Of a DNA stretch of 42,486 bases, positions 30,484 through 38,129 are shown piece after piece (positions within the stretch are counted from its first letter, which is position 1; each line of letters starts with the position of its first letter). This stretch comes from JAKFWI01 sp035549875 (GTDB lineage Bacteria; Pseudomonadota; Alphaproteobacteria; Caulobacterales; Aquidulcibacteraceae). The position numbers and the translations under genes were made by a program. The notes beneath the pieces were generated by a model. The model was given only the letters and a program-made list of their open reading frames with translations. It was not told the DNA's origin and ran no database searches. The stretch covers positions 1 to 42,486 of the forward strand of contig DASZPV010000207.1 of the NCBI GenBank assembly GCA_035549875.1, read 5' to 3'.

Positions 30484-33032
30484 GCCGCGTTCGCCGGCAC
30501 GACGAACGTATCGATCACGCGTTTCTCGCCGGCTTTTTCAAAATCGACGGTCAGCTTGTTGCCCTCCACCGCCCGCACGCGGCCGTAGCCGAACTTATCG
30601 TGGAACACACGCTCGCCAAGGCCGAAGCGCGAATCCTGCGCGCCGGATTTGACCACGAGCCGGGCTTCGCCCTCGATCGTCGGCGGGCGCGCGCGGCCGG
30701 CGGCGCCGAAGCCGCCGCGCTCCTGCGCGCGCCGCCAGCCGGGGCTGTCGTAGCCGGATTTGAAGCCGCCCGCGGGCTCGGCGTCAAACCGCGAGCCCAT
30801 GCCTTCGCGCATGCCCCCGCCGACAACGTAGCCAGTCTCCGAAACCGCATCGATATTGGCTTCCGGCAGTTCATCGATAAAGCGCGAGGGCAGCACGCTC
30901 TGCCAGCGCCCGTAAATCTGGCGATTGGCGGCGAACGAAATGCGCGCGCTTTCGCGGGCGCGCGTGATGCCGACATAGGCCAGGCGCCGTTCCTCTTCGA
31001 GCGCTTTCGCCCCGCTTTCGTCGAGCGAGCGCTTGGACGGAAACACCTCCTCCTCCCAGCCCGGCAAAAACACCAGCGGCCATTCCAGGCCCTTCGCCGC
31101 GTGCAGCGTTGAAAGATGCACTTCGTCTCCACCGGGGCCGGTCTCGACATCGAGCACGAGTTGAACGTGTTCGAGATAGGCTTCGAGGCTGTCGAAATGG
31201 CCCATGCTCTGCACAAGCTCTTTCAGGTTTTCGAGCTTTGTCTGCGCCGTTGGCGATTTATCGGCGCGCAGCATGTCGGTATAGCCGCTCTCGTCGAGCA
31301 CGGTTTCGGCCAGTTCGATATGCGTGATCTGGCGCGCCTTTTCGCGCCAGCGATCGAGATCGGCGAGGAACGCGCGCAGCACGGTGCGCGCCTTGAGCGG
31401 CAGATCGTCTGTCGTGACCAGTTCGCGCGCCGCCACCGTAAGGCTGCGGTGGCGAATGGCGGCGCTCTCCGGCGGCGGCGCGGGTTCCTGCGCCAGTTCG
31501 CCGGTCACCACATCGAACAGCGGCCCCGCCGAACTGACCCAGCGCGGCGGCGGCGCCGAAGCAGCGGCGTGCAGCTTCTGCAAAGTCGCGTCTCCCAGTC
31601 CGCGTTTGGGCTGATTGACGATGCGCTCGAACGCCAGATCGTCATCTTCCGAACGGATCAGCCGCAGATAGGCGTGCGCATCGCGCACTTCAGCGCGCTC
31701 GAAAAAGCGCGGGCCGCCGATCACCTTGTAGGGAATCTTCAGCATCAAAAAGCGTTCTTCAAACGCCCGCATCTGCCAGGCCGCGCGCACCAGCACGGCG
31801 CATTGCGCATACTTATGCTCCCCCGCTTGCGGGGGAGCTGTCGCGCGCAGCGAGACTGAGGGGGCTGCGACGCTTACCGCCTCCGTCGTCGCTTCGCGAC
31901 GGCCGCCTCCCCCGCTTGCGGGGGCGGATAAGAACGGCAGCGCGCTCTGCTGGCTGACCCACATTTCAACGTCGTCAGCCACCAGCCGCGCTTCGGCCTC
32001 GGCGTCCCACACCCCGCGCACGCGCACGCGCTCGCCGCCATCGGCCTCGGTCCAGAGCGTTTTGCCAAGCCGCGCGCTGTTGGCGGCGATGAGCCCCGAC
32101 GCCGCCGCTAGGATATGTCCGGTAGAGCGATAGTTCCGCTCCAGGCGGATGACTTTCGCGCCAGGAAAGTCGCGCTCAAAGCGCAGGATGTTGTCCACCT
32201 CTGCGCCGCGCCAGCCGTAAATGCTCTGATCGTCGTCGCCGACGACGCAGAGATTGTTCGAGCCCTGCGCCAAGAGGCGCAGCCACAGATATTGGGCGAC
32301 GTTGGTGTCCTGATATTCATCGACCAGCAGATACGGCAGGCGCCGGTGATAATCGGCCAGCAGATCGGCATGATTCTGGAAAATCCAGATCATGTGCATC
32401 AGCAGATCGCCGAAATCGCACGCGTTAAGGATACGCAAGCGCTGCTGGTAGAAATCGTACAGCCGCGCGCCCTTGCCGTCGGCGAAGGCGAAGGTTTCGT
32501 CCTTCGGCACGCGGTCCGGCGGGAGCGCCCGGTTCTTCCAGCCGTCGATCAGGCCGGCCAGCGCACGGGCGGGCCAGCGCTTCTCGTCGATGTTCTCGGC
32601 GTCGATGATCTGCTTAAGCAGCCGGATCTGATCGTCCGTATCCAGAATCGTGAAGGTCGATTTCAGCCCGACCAGTTCGGCGTGGCGGCGCAGCATCTGG
32701 GCAGAGATCGAATGGAACGTGCCCAGCCATTTCATCCCCCCGGCGGCGGGCCCAAGCAGCCGCTCTACCCGCTCACGCATTTCGCGCGCGGCCTTGTTGG
32801 TGAAGGTGACCGAGAGGATTTGCCAGGGCTGGGCGCGGCGCATCGCCAGCAGATGCGCCAACCGCGTGGTCAGCACGCGCGTCTTTCCCGTGCCGGCGCC
32901 GGCCAGCACCAGAACCGGGCCGTCGAGCGCCTCCACCGCAGCGCGCTGCTCCGGGTTCAGCCCTTCCATATAGGGCGGAACAGCAGCGGCGCGCGCCGAA
33001 GCGGGCAGATGGGGCGAAGGATCGTCGGTCAT
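30480..33032 (-). CDS. uvrD: UvrD/PcrA-type ATP-dependent DNA helicase with repeat insertion
   Basis: 850 residues. Superfamily 1 motifs are complete: GAGTGKT (45-51), TFTNKAAREM, VDEYQDTN, VVGDDDQSIYGWRGA, LERNYRS, and VHLSTLHAAKGLEW and YVGITRAR towards the end. The C-terminus has the Tudor-like segment LGERVFHDKFGYGRV that binds RNA polymerase in PcrA/UvrD. The enzyme unwinds DNA in nucleotide excision and mismatch repair. Residues about 369-405 (PASGGGG...PPQAGE) are an extra low-complexity block encoded by a GC-rich palindromic element inserted in frame before the 2A motif region. The start at 33032 lacks a strong Shine-Dalgarno; an upstream ATG at 33053 is possible. Confidence 0.95.
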   Translation of the reverse strand: MTDDPSPHLPASARAAAVPPYMEGLNPEQRAAVEALDGPVLVLAGAGTGKTRVLTTRLAHLLAMRRAQPWQILSVTFTNKAAREMRERVERLLGPAAGGMKWLGTFHSISAQMLRRHAELVGLKSTFTILDTDDQIRLLKQIIDAENIDEKRWPARALAGLIDGWKNRALPPDRVPKDETFAFADGKGARLYDFYQQRLRILNACDFGDLLMHMIWIFQNHADLLADYHRRLPYLLVDEYQDTNVAQYLWLRLLAQGSNNLCVVGDDDQSIYGWRGAEVDNILRFERDFPGAKVIRLERNYRSTGHILAAASGLIAANSARLGKTLWTEADGGERVRVRGVWDAEAEARLVADDVEMWVSQQSALPFLSAPASGGGGRREATTEAVSVAAPSVSLRATAPPQAGEHKYAQCAVLVRAAWQMRAFEERFLMLKIPYKVIGGPRFFERAEVRDAHAYLRLIRSEDDDLAFERIVNQPKRGLGDATLQKLHAAASAPPPRWVSSAGPLFDVVTGELAQEPAPPPESAAIRHRSLTVAARELVTTDDLPLKARTVLRAFLADLDRWREKARQITHIELAETVLDESGYTDMLRADKSPTAQTKLENLKELVQSMGHFDSLEAYLEHVQLVLDVETGPGGDEVHLSTLHAAKGLEWPLVFLPGWEEEVFPSKRSLDESGAKALEEERRLAYVGITRARESARISFAANRQIYGRWQSVLPSRFIDELPEANIDAVSETGYVVGGGMREGMGSRFDAEPAGGFKSGYDSPGWRRAQERGGFGAAGRARPPTIEGEARLVVKSGAQDSRFGLGERVFHDKFGYGRVRAVEGNKLTVDFEKAGEKRVIDTFVVPANAA
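31817..31927. repeat. Palindromic repeat element inserted in the uvrD coding sequence
   Basis: A 111-base block (37 codons, so frame is kept) bounded by two copies of CCCCCGCTTGCGGGGG: the first in GCTCCCCCGCTTGCGGGGGAGC (31817-31838 region, perfect palindrome), the second at 31909-31924. Between them lies another inverted repeat, CCGTCG/CGACGG (31883-31902). Such elements with a CCCCCGCTTGCGGGGG core are widespread between genes in alphaproteobacteria; finding one inside a helicase gene is unusual. All frames used here avoid stop codons. Confidence 0.8.
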
Positions 33033-33169
33033 TCTGATTCGGCGGCGCTCCATAGATAGCACGAAACGCGAACAGCGCGAGACCGGCGGCGTAGGGGAAA
33101 ATAAGGGTAGGGGAACCTCGCCGCCAGCCGAGCGTTCCCGATTCACACAAACGCTTCAGGATCTGGGCA

Positions 33170-33379
33170 ATGGCCGCCGAACGAGACGCTGGAAGCAGTT
33201 CAAATACGTGGCTTGCGTTTGTGGTTGGCGCGCTGGTCGTCGGCCTGCTGGTCGTCGGTTATTTCGTCTATAGCGGCGGCGCTCCCACCCATAACGCACC
33301 GGACTTCAACCTGCGCATTGAAACGCCGAGCCTGCCGCAAATTCCCGCTCCGGGGCCCGAGCCGATGCCAAAGAGCTGA
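33170..33379 (+). CDS. Small single-span membrane protein
   Basis: 69 residues: a polar N-terminus, one membrane helix (about 13-34, LAFVVGALVVGLLVVGYFVY), then a Pro-rich tail ending in PMPKS. Similar short proteins of unknown function are common in alphaproteobacteria. It is divergent from the helicase gene and 50 bases before the DUF1003 gene. Function is unknown. Confidence 0.7.
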   Translation: MAAERDAGSSSNTWLAFVVGALVVGLLVVGYFVYSGGAPTHNAPDFNLRIETPSLPQIPAPGPEPMPKS

Positions 33380-33382
33380 TTT

Positions 33383-33400
33383 TAATAGAACGCGCTATTA
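33383..33400. promoter_or_regulatory. AT-rich inverted repeat before the DUF1003 gene
   Basis: TAATAG-N6-CTATTA is a perfect 6-bp inverted repeat, in a 50-base spacer otherwise rich in GC. It may be an operator or part of the DUF1003 promoter; too AT-rich and without a U-run to be a good terminator. Confidence 0.3.
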
Positions 33401-33429
33401 TTGCGCCGCCCTAACCGAGGACTGGCGCG

Positions 33430-33915
33430 ATGACTCATTCGGATACCGAACTCCTGCATAAGTTCCGCGAAGCGGCGCGCGCGCGCCGCAAAGCGGCGCC
33501 AGCGCCCGCGCCGGCGATTGTCGGCGAACCCAAAACGATAGGGGAGAAAGCCGCCGACATGGTCGCCGCGACCATGGGCTCGTGGGCCTTCATCGTCGTT
33601 CAATCGGTGCTGCTGTTTATCTGGGTGGGCTGGAACGCCGCGACGAACAGACCGTTCGACCCCTACCCGTTCATCCTGCTGAATCTCGCGCTTTCATTCC
33701 AGGCGGCCTATTCGGCGCCGATCATCATGATGAGCCAGAACCGCCAGTCCGACATCGACCGGCGCCGCGCGATCGACGATTTCGACGTCAATTGCAAAGC
33801 CGAACTCGAAATCGAAACGCTGCACCAGAAGATCGATCTGCTGCGGGAACAGGAAATCGCGCGCCTCGCCGTGGCGGTGGACCGGCTGACGGAAATGCTG
33901 GAGAAACGAATCTAG
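33430..33915 (+). CDS. DUF1003 membrane protein
   Basis: 161 residues. The DUF1003 signature is visible as FIVVQSVLLFIWVGWNAA and FDPYPFILLNLALSFQAAYSAPIIMMSQNRQ (two membrane helices, about 53-75 and 82-105), followed by a charged helical tail (DRRRAIDDFDVNCKAELEIE, 110-129) that may form a coiled coil. The function of the family is not established. The stop overlaps the stop of the convergent Doc toxin gene by 3 bases. Confidence 0.92.
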   Translation: MTHSDTELLHKFREAARARRKAAPAPAPAIVGEPKTIGEKAADMVAATMGSWAFIVVQSVLLFIWVGWNAATNRPFDPYPFILLNLALSFQAAYSAPIIMMSQNRQSDIDRRRAIDDFDVNCKAELEIETLHQKIDLLREQEIARLAVAVDRLTEMLEKRI

Positions 33916-34289
33916 CGCGCAGCGCTATTTGCGCGCAGCCAGTCGGTCAGCGCTTCCTCCGTCACATCGCCGGCGGCGAGGCCGAGGAATATGTCGGCCG
34001 CGTCCGCCTCTGTGGCCGAAAACGCCAAGCCATTCGTTTCAATGAATACGATCGCAGCGAGGAAGGCCGAGCGCTTGTTGCCGTCGATGAACGGATGGTT
34101 TTTCGCAATGCCAAAGGCGTAAGTCGCCGCCCGACGCGGAATATCTTCCACCCCCTCATACGCAAAAACGTTCTGCGCGCGCGCAAGCGCCGAGTCATCG
34201 CGCAGGCCCGGCGAGCCGCCATGCTCCATGATCGTCGCTGCGTGCAATGCGATCAGCGCGTCATATTCGAGCCAAACCGGCTCGGTCAT
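33912..34289 (-). CDS. doc: Doc-type toxin (Fic/Doc family)
   Basis: 125 residues. The Fic/Doc motif HPFIDGNKR (65-73) and the GLRDDSALARAQN segment (28-40) are typical of death-on-curing toxins, which phosphorylate elongation factor Tu and stop translation. Its ATG overlaps the antitoxin stop as ATGA, giving ordered antitoxin-then-toxin translation. The full motif suggests an active enzyme. The kinase reaction is known for phage P1 Doc and is assumed here. Confidence 0.93.
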   Translation of the reverse strand: MTEPVWLEYDALIALHAATIMEHGGSPGLRDDSALARAQNVFAYEGVEDIPRRAATYAFGIAKNHPFIDGNKRSAFLAAIVFIETNGLAFSATEADAADIFLGLAAGDVTEEALTDWLRANSAAR

Positions 34290-34510
34290 TCCGCCAGCTT
34301 TTTCAGCGTGTGGCGATAGCGGCGCATCACGTCGAGCCCGGCGTCGATCTGGCGCTCAACTTCTGGCGAATACGCGCTAAGGCGCAGGCCGCCTTGCTCT
34401 TCTGTTGCGATCAATTCGTCGCCCTGAACTACATTGAGGCGTGCGAGCATTTCCTTGGGCAAGATAACGCCCACGGAATTGCCGATCTTGGTGAGCTTCA
34501 GCTTCGTCAT
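34286..34510 (-). CDS. AbrB/MazE-type antitoxin of the Doc pair
   Basis: 74 residues with the swapped-hairpin DNA-binding domain: KLTKIGNSVGVILPKEMLARLNVVQGDEL (a family-typical N-terminal block from residue 4), then a flexible tail that would wrap and inhibit the toxin. GGAGCG precedes the ATG at 34510. It is expected to bind the double palindrome just upstream and repress its own operon together with Doc. Confidence 0.93.
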   Translation of the reverse strand: MTKLKLTKIGNSVGVILPKEMLARLNVVQGDELIATEEQGGLRLSAYSPEVERQIDAGLDVMRRYRHTLKKLAE

Positions 34511-34520
34511 CGCACGCTCC

Positions 34521-34559
34521 GTTATAACCATCGTTATAACATTCGGGACCTTTTGACAA
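34521..34559 (-). promoter_or_regulatory. Toxin-antitoxin promoter with double operator
   Basis: Two copies of the palindrome GTTATAAC (34521-34528 and 34533-34540) are separated by 4 bases, 12 bases centre to centre, so they lie roughly one helical turn apart. The second overlaps a -10 (TATAAC), with TTGTCA as -35 at 34559-34554 (15-base spacer). This is a classic autoregulation site for an AbrB-fold antitoxin. Confidence 0.75.
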
Positions 34560-34642
34560 GGCACAAGCTCACCTACCCATGCCCCCCGCACCCCATTACC
34601 CTGCCGACTCGCGACCGCCCGTGCGGCGCGACGGGGGCCGGC

Positions 34643-35527
34643 ATGGCGGACATCTTCCTTTCCTATGCGCGCGAGGACCGGGACCGGGCGGCGGCGATCG
34701 CCGCGGCGCTTGAACAAGCTGGATACAAGTCATTCTGGGACGTTGAAATTCCGCCCGGATCGAGTTGGGCCGATTTCCTTGAGGAGAAACTGGCGAGCAG
34801 CAAGGCGGCGATCGTGCTGTGGAGCAAGACTTCCACCGCGTCGCAATGGGTGCGCGAGGAAGCGCGTCTGGCGCGCGACCGCGGCAAGCTGATCCCGGTC
34901 ATTATCGACGGCAGTTCGCCGCCTTTCGGCTTCGGCGAAATTCAGGCGGCCAACCTGTCCCACTGGCAGGGCGACCAGAATGATTCCAACTGGCGCCTTC
35001 TTGTTAGCGCAGTGGAGCGCGCAGTCGGCGCCGGCGCGCAACCGCGCCCCGCGCCGCAGCCTCAACCCGCTTACGCGCCGCCCCCGGTTGCGCCGCAGCA
35101 GACCGCCTATTCACCACCCCCCCAAAATGCCGCCGCTGTTTCGCCCTCGCCATCGCCTTGGGGCTATTTCCAGAAATGCCTGAAGCCGTGGATCAACGGC
35201 AAAGGCCGCGCGCGGCGCGCTGAATATTGGTGGTTCGCGCTGTTCGCGACGGTGTTCATGTTCGGGCTGCTGATCGTCGATCTCGTCATAAGTTCTGCCA
35301 TGGGGGGCGTGGGCTGGGGGCCGGTGCTGACGGTTCTCGGCTCACTTGTCCTCGTGGGCCCAGCCGTTTCGGTGGCTGTACGCCGGCTGCACGATGTCGG
35401 CATGAACGGTTGGCTTTATCTGCTGGTGCTCGTTCCCTATGCCGGCGCCTTGTTCCTACTCGTGGTTGCGCTCCTGCCCGGTCAGGACAAAACCAACGAG
35501 TACGGCCCTTCGCCAAAGGCACCCTAG
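34643..35527 (+). CDS. TIR domain fused to a DUF805 membrane domain
   Basis: 294 residues. Residues 1-125 are a TIR domain: DIFLSYAREDRDRA at the start, DVEIPPGSSW, and VLWSKTSTASQWVREE, where Trp69 and Glu73 form the WxxxE motif that contains the catalytic Glu of NAD-cleaving TIR enzymes. Residues 130-172 are a Pro/Gln/Ala-rich linker. Residues 173-294 are DUF805: GKGRARRAEYWWF (187-199), RRLHDVGMNGW (248-258) and NEYGPSP near the end, with three or four membrane helices. The TIR would face the cytoplasm. A membrane-tethered NADase in immunity or stress is inference; it may instead be a signalling scaffold. It is divergent from the toxin-antitoxin pair. Confidence 0.9.
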   Translation: MADIFLSYAREDRDRAAAIAAALEQAGYKSFWDVEIPPGSSWADFLEEKLASSKAAIVLWSKTSTASQWVREEARLARDRGKLIPVIIDGSSPPFGFGEIQAANLSHWQGDQNDSNWRLLVSAVERAVGAGAQPRPAPQPQPAYAPPPVAPQQTAYSPPPQNAAAVSPSPSPWGYFQKCLKPWINGKGRARRAEYWWFALFATVFMFGLLIVDLVISSAMGGVGWGPVLTVLGSLVLVGPAVSVAVRRLHDVGMNGWLYLLVLVPYAGALFLLVVALLPGQDKTNEYGPSPKAP

Positions 35528-35572
35528 CCTGGCGAACCGGCGACAAACGGCGGCTCCGCTAACGCTGAACAA

Positions 35573-35983
35573 TCAAACCGTCGGCGCCTCTGGATCCGGG
35601 CAGGACTTGATCGGCTTGGCCTGCTTGGCGACAAACACGGAACTGGGATCGGCCACGTGCGTGAAACGATAGCCGGCGCCCTGACGCACTGCGGTGTAGC
35701 AATTGTCCGTCTGCGAATAGTCGGACGATTTGTAGGAAAAGCAGAGCGCGCCGTCCTTGCGAATGGCGAGGCGGCCTAAATCGACCGTGCCGCGATACCA
35801 GTAGACGGTCTCGCCATCCGGCTTGACGCATTCGCGCCAGGGCGTGCCGTCCGGCTCATAGACACCGGTCATGTCGAGGCCGAAGAACGCCTTTTTGGCC
35901 TCGGCGGCGCTCAGCGCCTTGGCCAGGGCCGGCGTCGCCAGACCAAGGACGATCGCGGCGGCCAGAAGTGCGGAACGGCGCAT
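35573..35983 (-). CDS. Secreted hypothetical protein
   Basis: 136 residues with a clear signal peptide (about 1-21, ending ALA). The mature part has four Cys (in RECVKP, ALCFSY, DNCYTA and SCPDPE), likely two disulfides in the periplasm, and a pattern GTPWRECVKPDGETVYWYRG followed by GRLAIRKDGALCFSY, suggesting a small beta domain. The ATG at 35983 has GGAGA 7 bases upstream, which decides against an in-frame TTG six bases earlier. I do not recognise a named family. Confidence 0.8.
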   Translation of the reverse strand: MRRSALLAAAIVLGLATPALAKALSAAEAKKAFFGLDMTGVYEPDGTPWRECVKPDGETVYWYRGTVDLGRLAIRKDGALCFSYKSSDYSQTDNCYTAVRQGAGYRFTHVADPSSVFVAKQAKPIKSCPDPEAPTV

Positions 35984-36064
35984 AAGCAAGTCTCCCGCGC
36001 CGATAAAGCCCGTTCCGCGCGGCGATTTCTAGGCGCCGGCGCCCGCACGGCCTAAAAAGTCGCG

Positions 36065-36493
36065 ATGAGCGGGCCTGTTCCCTGTGTCGGCGTCGTGTGT
36101 TTGCGCGGTGATGACGTGCTGCTGATCCGGCGCGGCGCCGCGCCGATGGCCAGCGCCTGGTCGATCCCCGGCGGACGCATCGAATGGGGCGAGGCCGCGA
36201 GGGCCGCCGCGCTTCGCGAATTGCGCGAAGAGACGGGCGTGGAAGCCGATCTCGTCGGCCTGATCGAAGTGTTCGACGGCCTGTTCGCGCAGGCCGGCGT
36301 ACTGACGCATCATTACGTCATCGCCGAATTCGCCGCGCGCTGGCGCAGCGGCGAGCCGCAAGCGGGCGACGACGCGGCCGACGCGCGGTTCGTGAACCTG
36401 GCCGACATTGATAAGCTCGACCTGACGGCCGATCTCAAGCGCGTCATCCGGGCGGGGGCGGCGCTTGCGTCTTGCCCGCCGCCCGCGCCTTGA
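36065..36493 (+). CDS. NUDIX hydrolase
   Basis: 142 residues. The Nudix box is complete: Gly37, Glu43, Arg51-Glu52, Glu55-Glu56 and Gly58, i.e. GX5EX7REUXEEXGU. Members hydrolyse nucleoside diphosphates linked to other groups, such as ADP-ribose, NADH or oxidised nucleotides; the short N-terminus and box resemble ADP-ribose pyrophosphatase-like members. The 3' end overlaps the convergent DUF6498 gene by 50 bases. No Shine-Dalgarno is obvious before the ATG. Confidence 0.93.
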   Translation: MSGPVPCVGVVCLRGDDVLLIRRGAAPMASAWSIPGGRIEWGEAARAAALRELREETGVEADLVGLIEVFDGLFAQAGVLTHHYVIAEFAARWRSGEPQAGDDAADARFVNLADIDKLDLTADLKRVIRAGAALASCPPPAP

Positions 36494-37199
36494 GCGCAGC
36501 GACAAGAAGCGCCCTGCCTTTGTTCCACGCTTCGCTGCGTTCGGCGTTTTCTTTATTTTTCCAGCCCGTTCCGAACAGATCGAACGCGGTCTTGAGCAGC
36601 GCAAGGATCAGCACGCCGAACACAGGCTGACCGAGCGCGAGCACGACAAAGCCGCCGGCCAGGATCGTGACATGCAGCACGATGATCCGCCCATAGGGCG
36701 CGGCCATTTGCGTCATCGGATCGGTGCGGCGAAATTCACCGCGGCCGAGGAAGAACACGAAGAACAGCACGCTCTGCCAGATCACGATCGAGATGAAGCC
36801 GGCGCGCAAGCCGGGCGTGAGGGCGATCACGCGGCCGACAAGATTCGACAGATCAAACGGCCCGTCGATCGCGGCCATCTGCGCAAAGCCTTGCCCGAAC
36901 ATGGTCCATACGAACACGCCATGGACCAGGCAGAACATGCCGTAGTGGAACGTGAAGAACGGCACGACGAACAGGCATGCGGCGATGCCCGCCGGGCCCT
37001 GCGCGACGCCCGACGCGATCATGCGCGCGGCGTTGAATACGCCGATGACGACGTTCTCCAGCCAGTACAGCAGCATCAGCGCAAACGCGCTCCAGCCGCC
37101 GAACAGTACGCCGAACACCGGAACGAGATTGACCAGCACGGCGCCGATGATGCGGGCCATACGCAATCCCGGCTCGGGCGCCGCGCCTTCCTCGATCAC
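36444..37199 (-). CDS. DUF6498 membrane protein
   Basis: 251 residues with about six membrane helices. LMLLYWLENVVIGVFNAARM near the N-terminus and FFTFHYGMFCLVHGVFV in the middle are the marks of DUF6498 proteins, whose function is unknown. The start is placed at GTG 37199 because GGGAG lies 7 bases before it; ATG at 37160 would also keep all membrane helices. The last 17 codons overlap the end of the NUDIX gene on the other strand. Confidence 0.82.
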   Translation of the reverse strand: MIEEGAAPEPGLRMARIIGAVLVNLVPVFGVLFGGWSAFALMLLYWLENVVIGVFNAARMIASGVAQGPAGIAACLFVVPFFTFHYGMFCLVHGVFVWTMFGQGFAQMAAIDGPFDLSNLVGRVIALTPGLRAGFISIVIWQSVLFFVFFLGRGEFRRTDPMTQMAAPYGRIIVLHVTILAGGFVVLALGQPVFGVLILALLKTAFDLFGTGWKNKENAERSEAWNKGRALLVAALKARAAGKTQAPPPPG

Positions 37200-37282
37200 A
37201 TTCCGCTCCCGTCTTATGCGAAACGCCAGCCTGTGCTTGACCGCCCGCCGCCGAACTTGGATCGTGCGTCGGGGCCGCCTGC

Positions 37283-38065
37283 ATGAGCTATCCATTGTTC
37301 GATCTCAGCGGCAAGGTTGCGCTGATCACCGGCGGCAATCGCGGCATTGGATTCGGCATGGCCGAGGGCCTGGCGCAAGCCGGCTGCGACGTGGCGATCT
37401 GGGGCCGCGATAGCGCGCGCAACGAAGAGGCGGTGCAGTCCCTGCTCCTGCAGGGTGTGCGCGCCAAGGCCTACGAGGTCGATGTGAGCCAGGAAAAAGC
37501 CGTCAGCGCAGGGATCGCCGAAGTGCTGGCCGATTTCGGCCGGCTCGACTCGGTGTTCGCCAATGCCGGCATCGGCGGGACCGCGCCGGCCTTCCTCGAT
37601 GCGGACGCGAAGGAATTGCACACGATCGTTTCGACCAATCTGGATGGCGCGTTCTTTACATTGCGCGAGGCTTGCAAACACATGGCCGCGCGCGCCAAGG
37701 CCGGCGATCCGGGCGGTTCGCTGGTGGCGATCTCGTCGATCGCCGCACGCGTCGGCGCGCCGCGGATGCAGGCGTATGCCGCGACCAAGGCGGCGTTGCT
37801 GGCGCTGATTCGCGGCATCGCGGTGGAATATGCCGGCGCCGGCATTCGCGCCAATGCGATCCTGCCCGGCTGGATCGCCACTGACCTGACCGCCCCGCGG
37901 CAGGCTTCCAAGACGTTCACCGAGCGGACAATCGGGCGCGTGCCGTTCAAGCGCTGGGGCGAGCCGAGCGATTTTGCGGGAATCGCGGTTTATCTTACGT
38001 CGGACGCGTCGGCGTTTCACACCGGCGCCGAATTCGTCATCGACGGCGGCTTTTCGATCGCGTGA
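37283..38065 (+). CDS. Short-chain dehydrogenase/reductase
   Basis: 260 residues of the classical SDR family. The cofactor-binding TGGNRGIG is at 16-23, NAG at 94-96, and the catalytic Ser152, Tyr165 and Lys169 are in place. Arg42 after the second strand (WGRDSA) suggests NADP(H) preference, though this is weak evidence. The substrate is unknown; similar proteins are often annotated as 3-oxoacyl-ACP reductase-like or gluconate/glucose dehydrogenases. It is divergent from DUF6498 and 64 bases before the beta-helix gene. Confidence 0.93.
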   Translation: MSYPLFDLSGKVALITGGNRGIGFGMAEGLAQAGCDVAIWGRDSARNEEAVQSLLLQGVRAKAYEVDVSQEKAVSAGIAEVLADFGRLDSVFANAGIGGTAPAFLDADAKELHTIVSTNLDGAFFTLREACKHMAARAKAGDPGGSLVAISSIAARVGAPRMQAYAATKAALLALIRGIAVEYAGAGIRANAILPGWIATDLTAPRQASKTFTERTIGRVPFKRWGEPSDFAGIAVYLTSDASAFHTGAEFVIDGGFSIA

Positions 38066-38129
38066 TCTGTGAGTTGCGTGGTCGCCAAAACCGGCAGGCG
38101 CCCCTATGCTGCGCCGCGCAGGAGAAGTC

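Noticed and set aside
31817..31927. CRISPR-like or IS-end reading of the repeated CCCCCGCTTGCGGGGG
   Set aside because: Only two copies, palindromic, no spacers or transposase; better explained as a palindromic repeat element.
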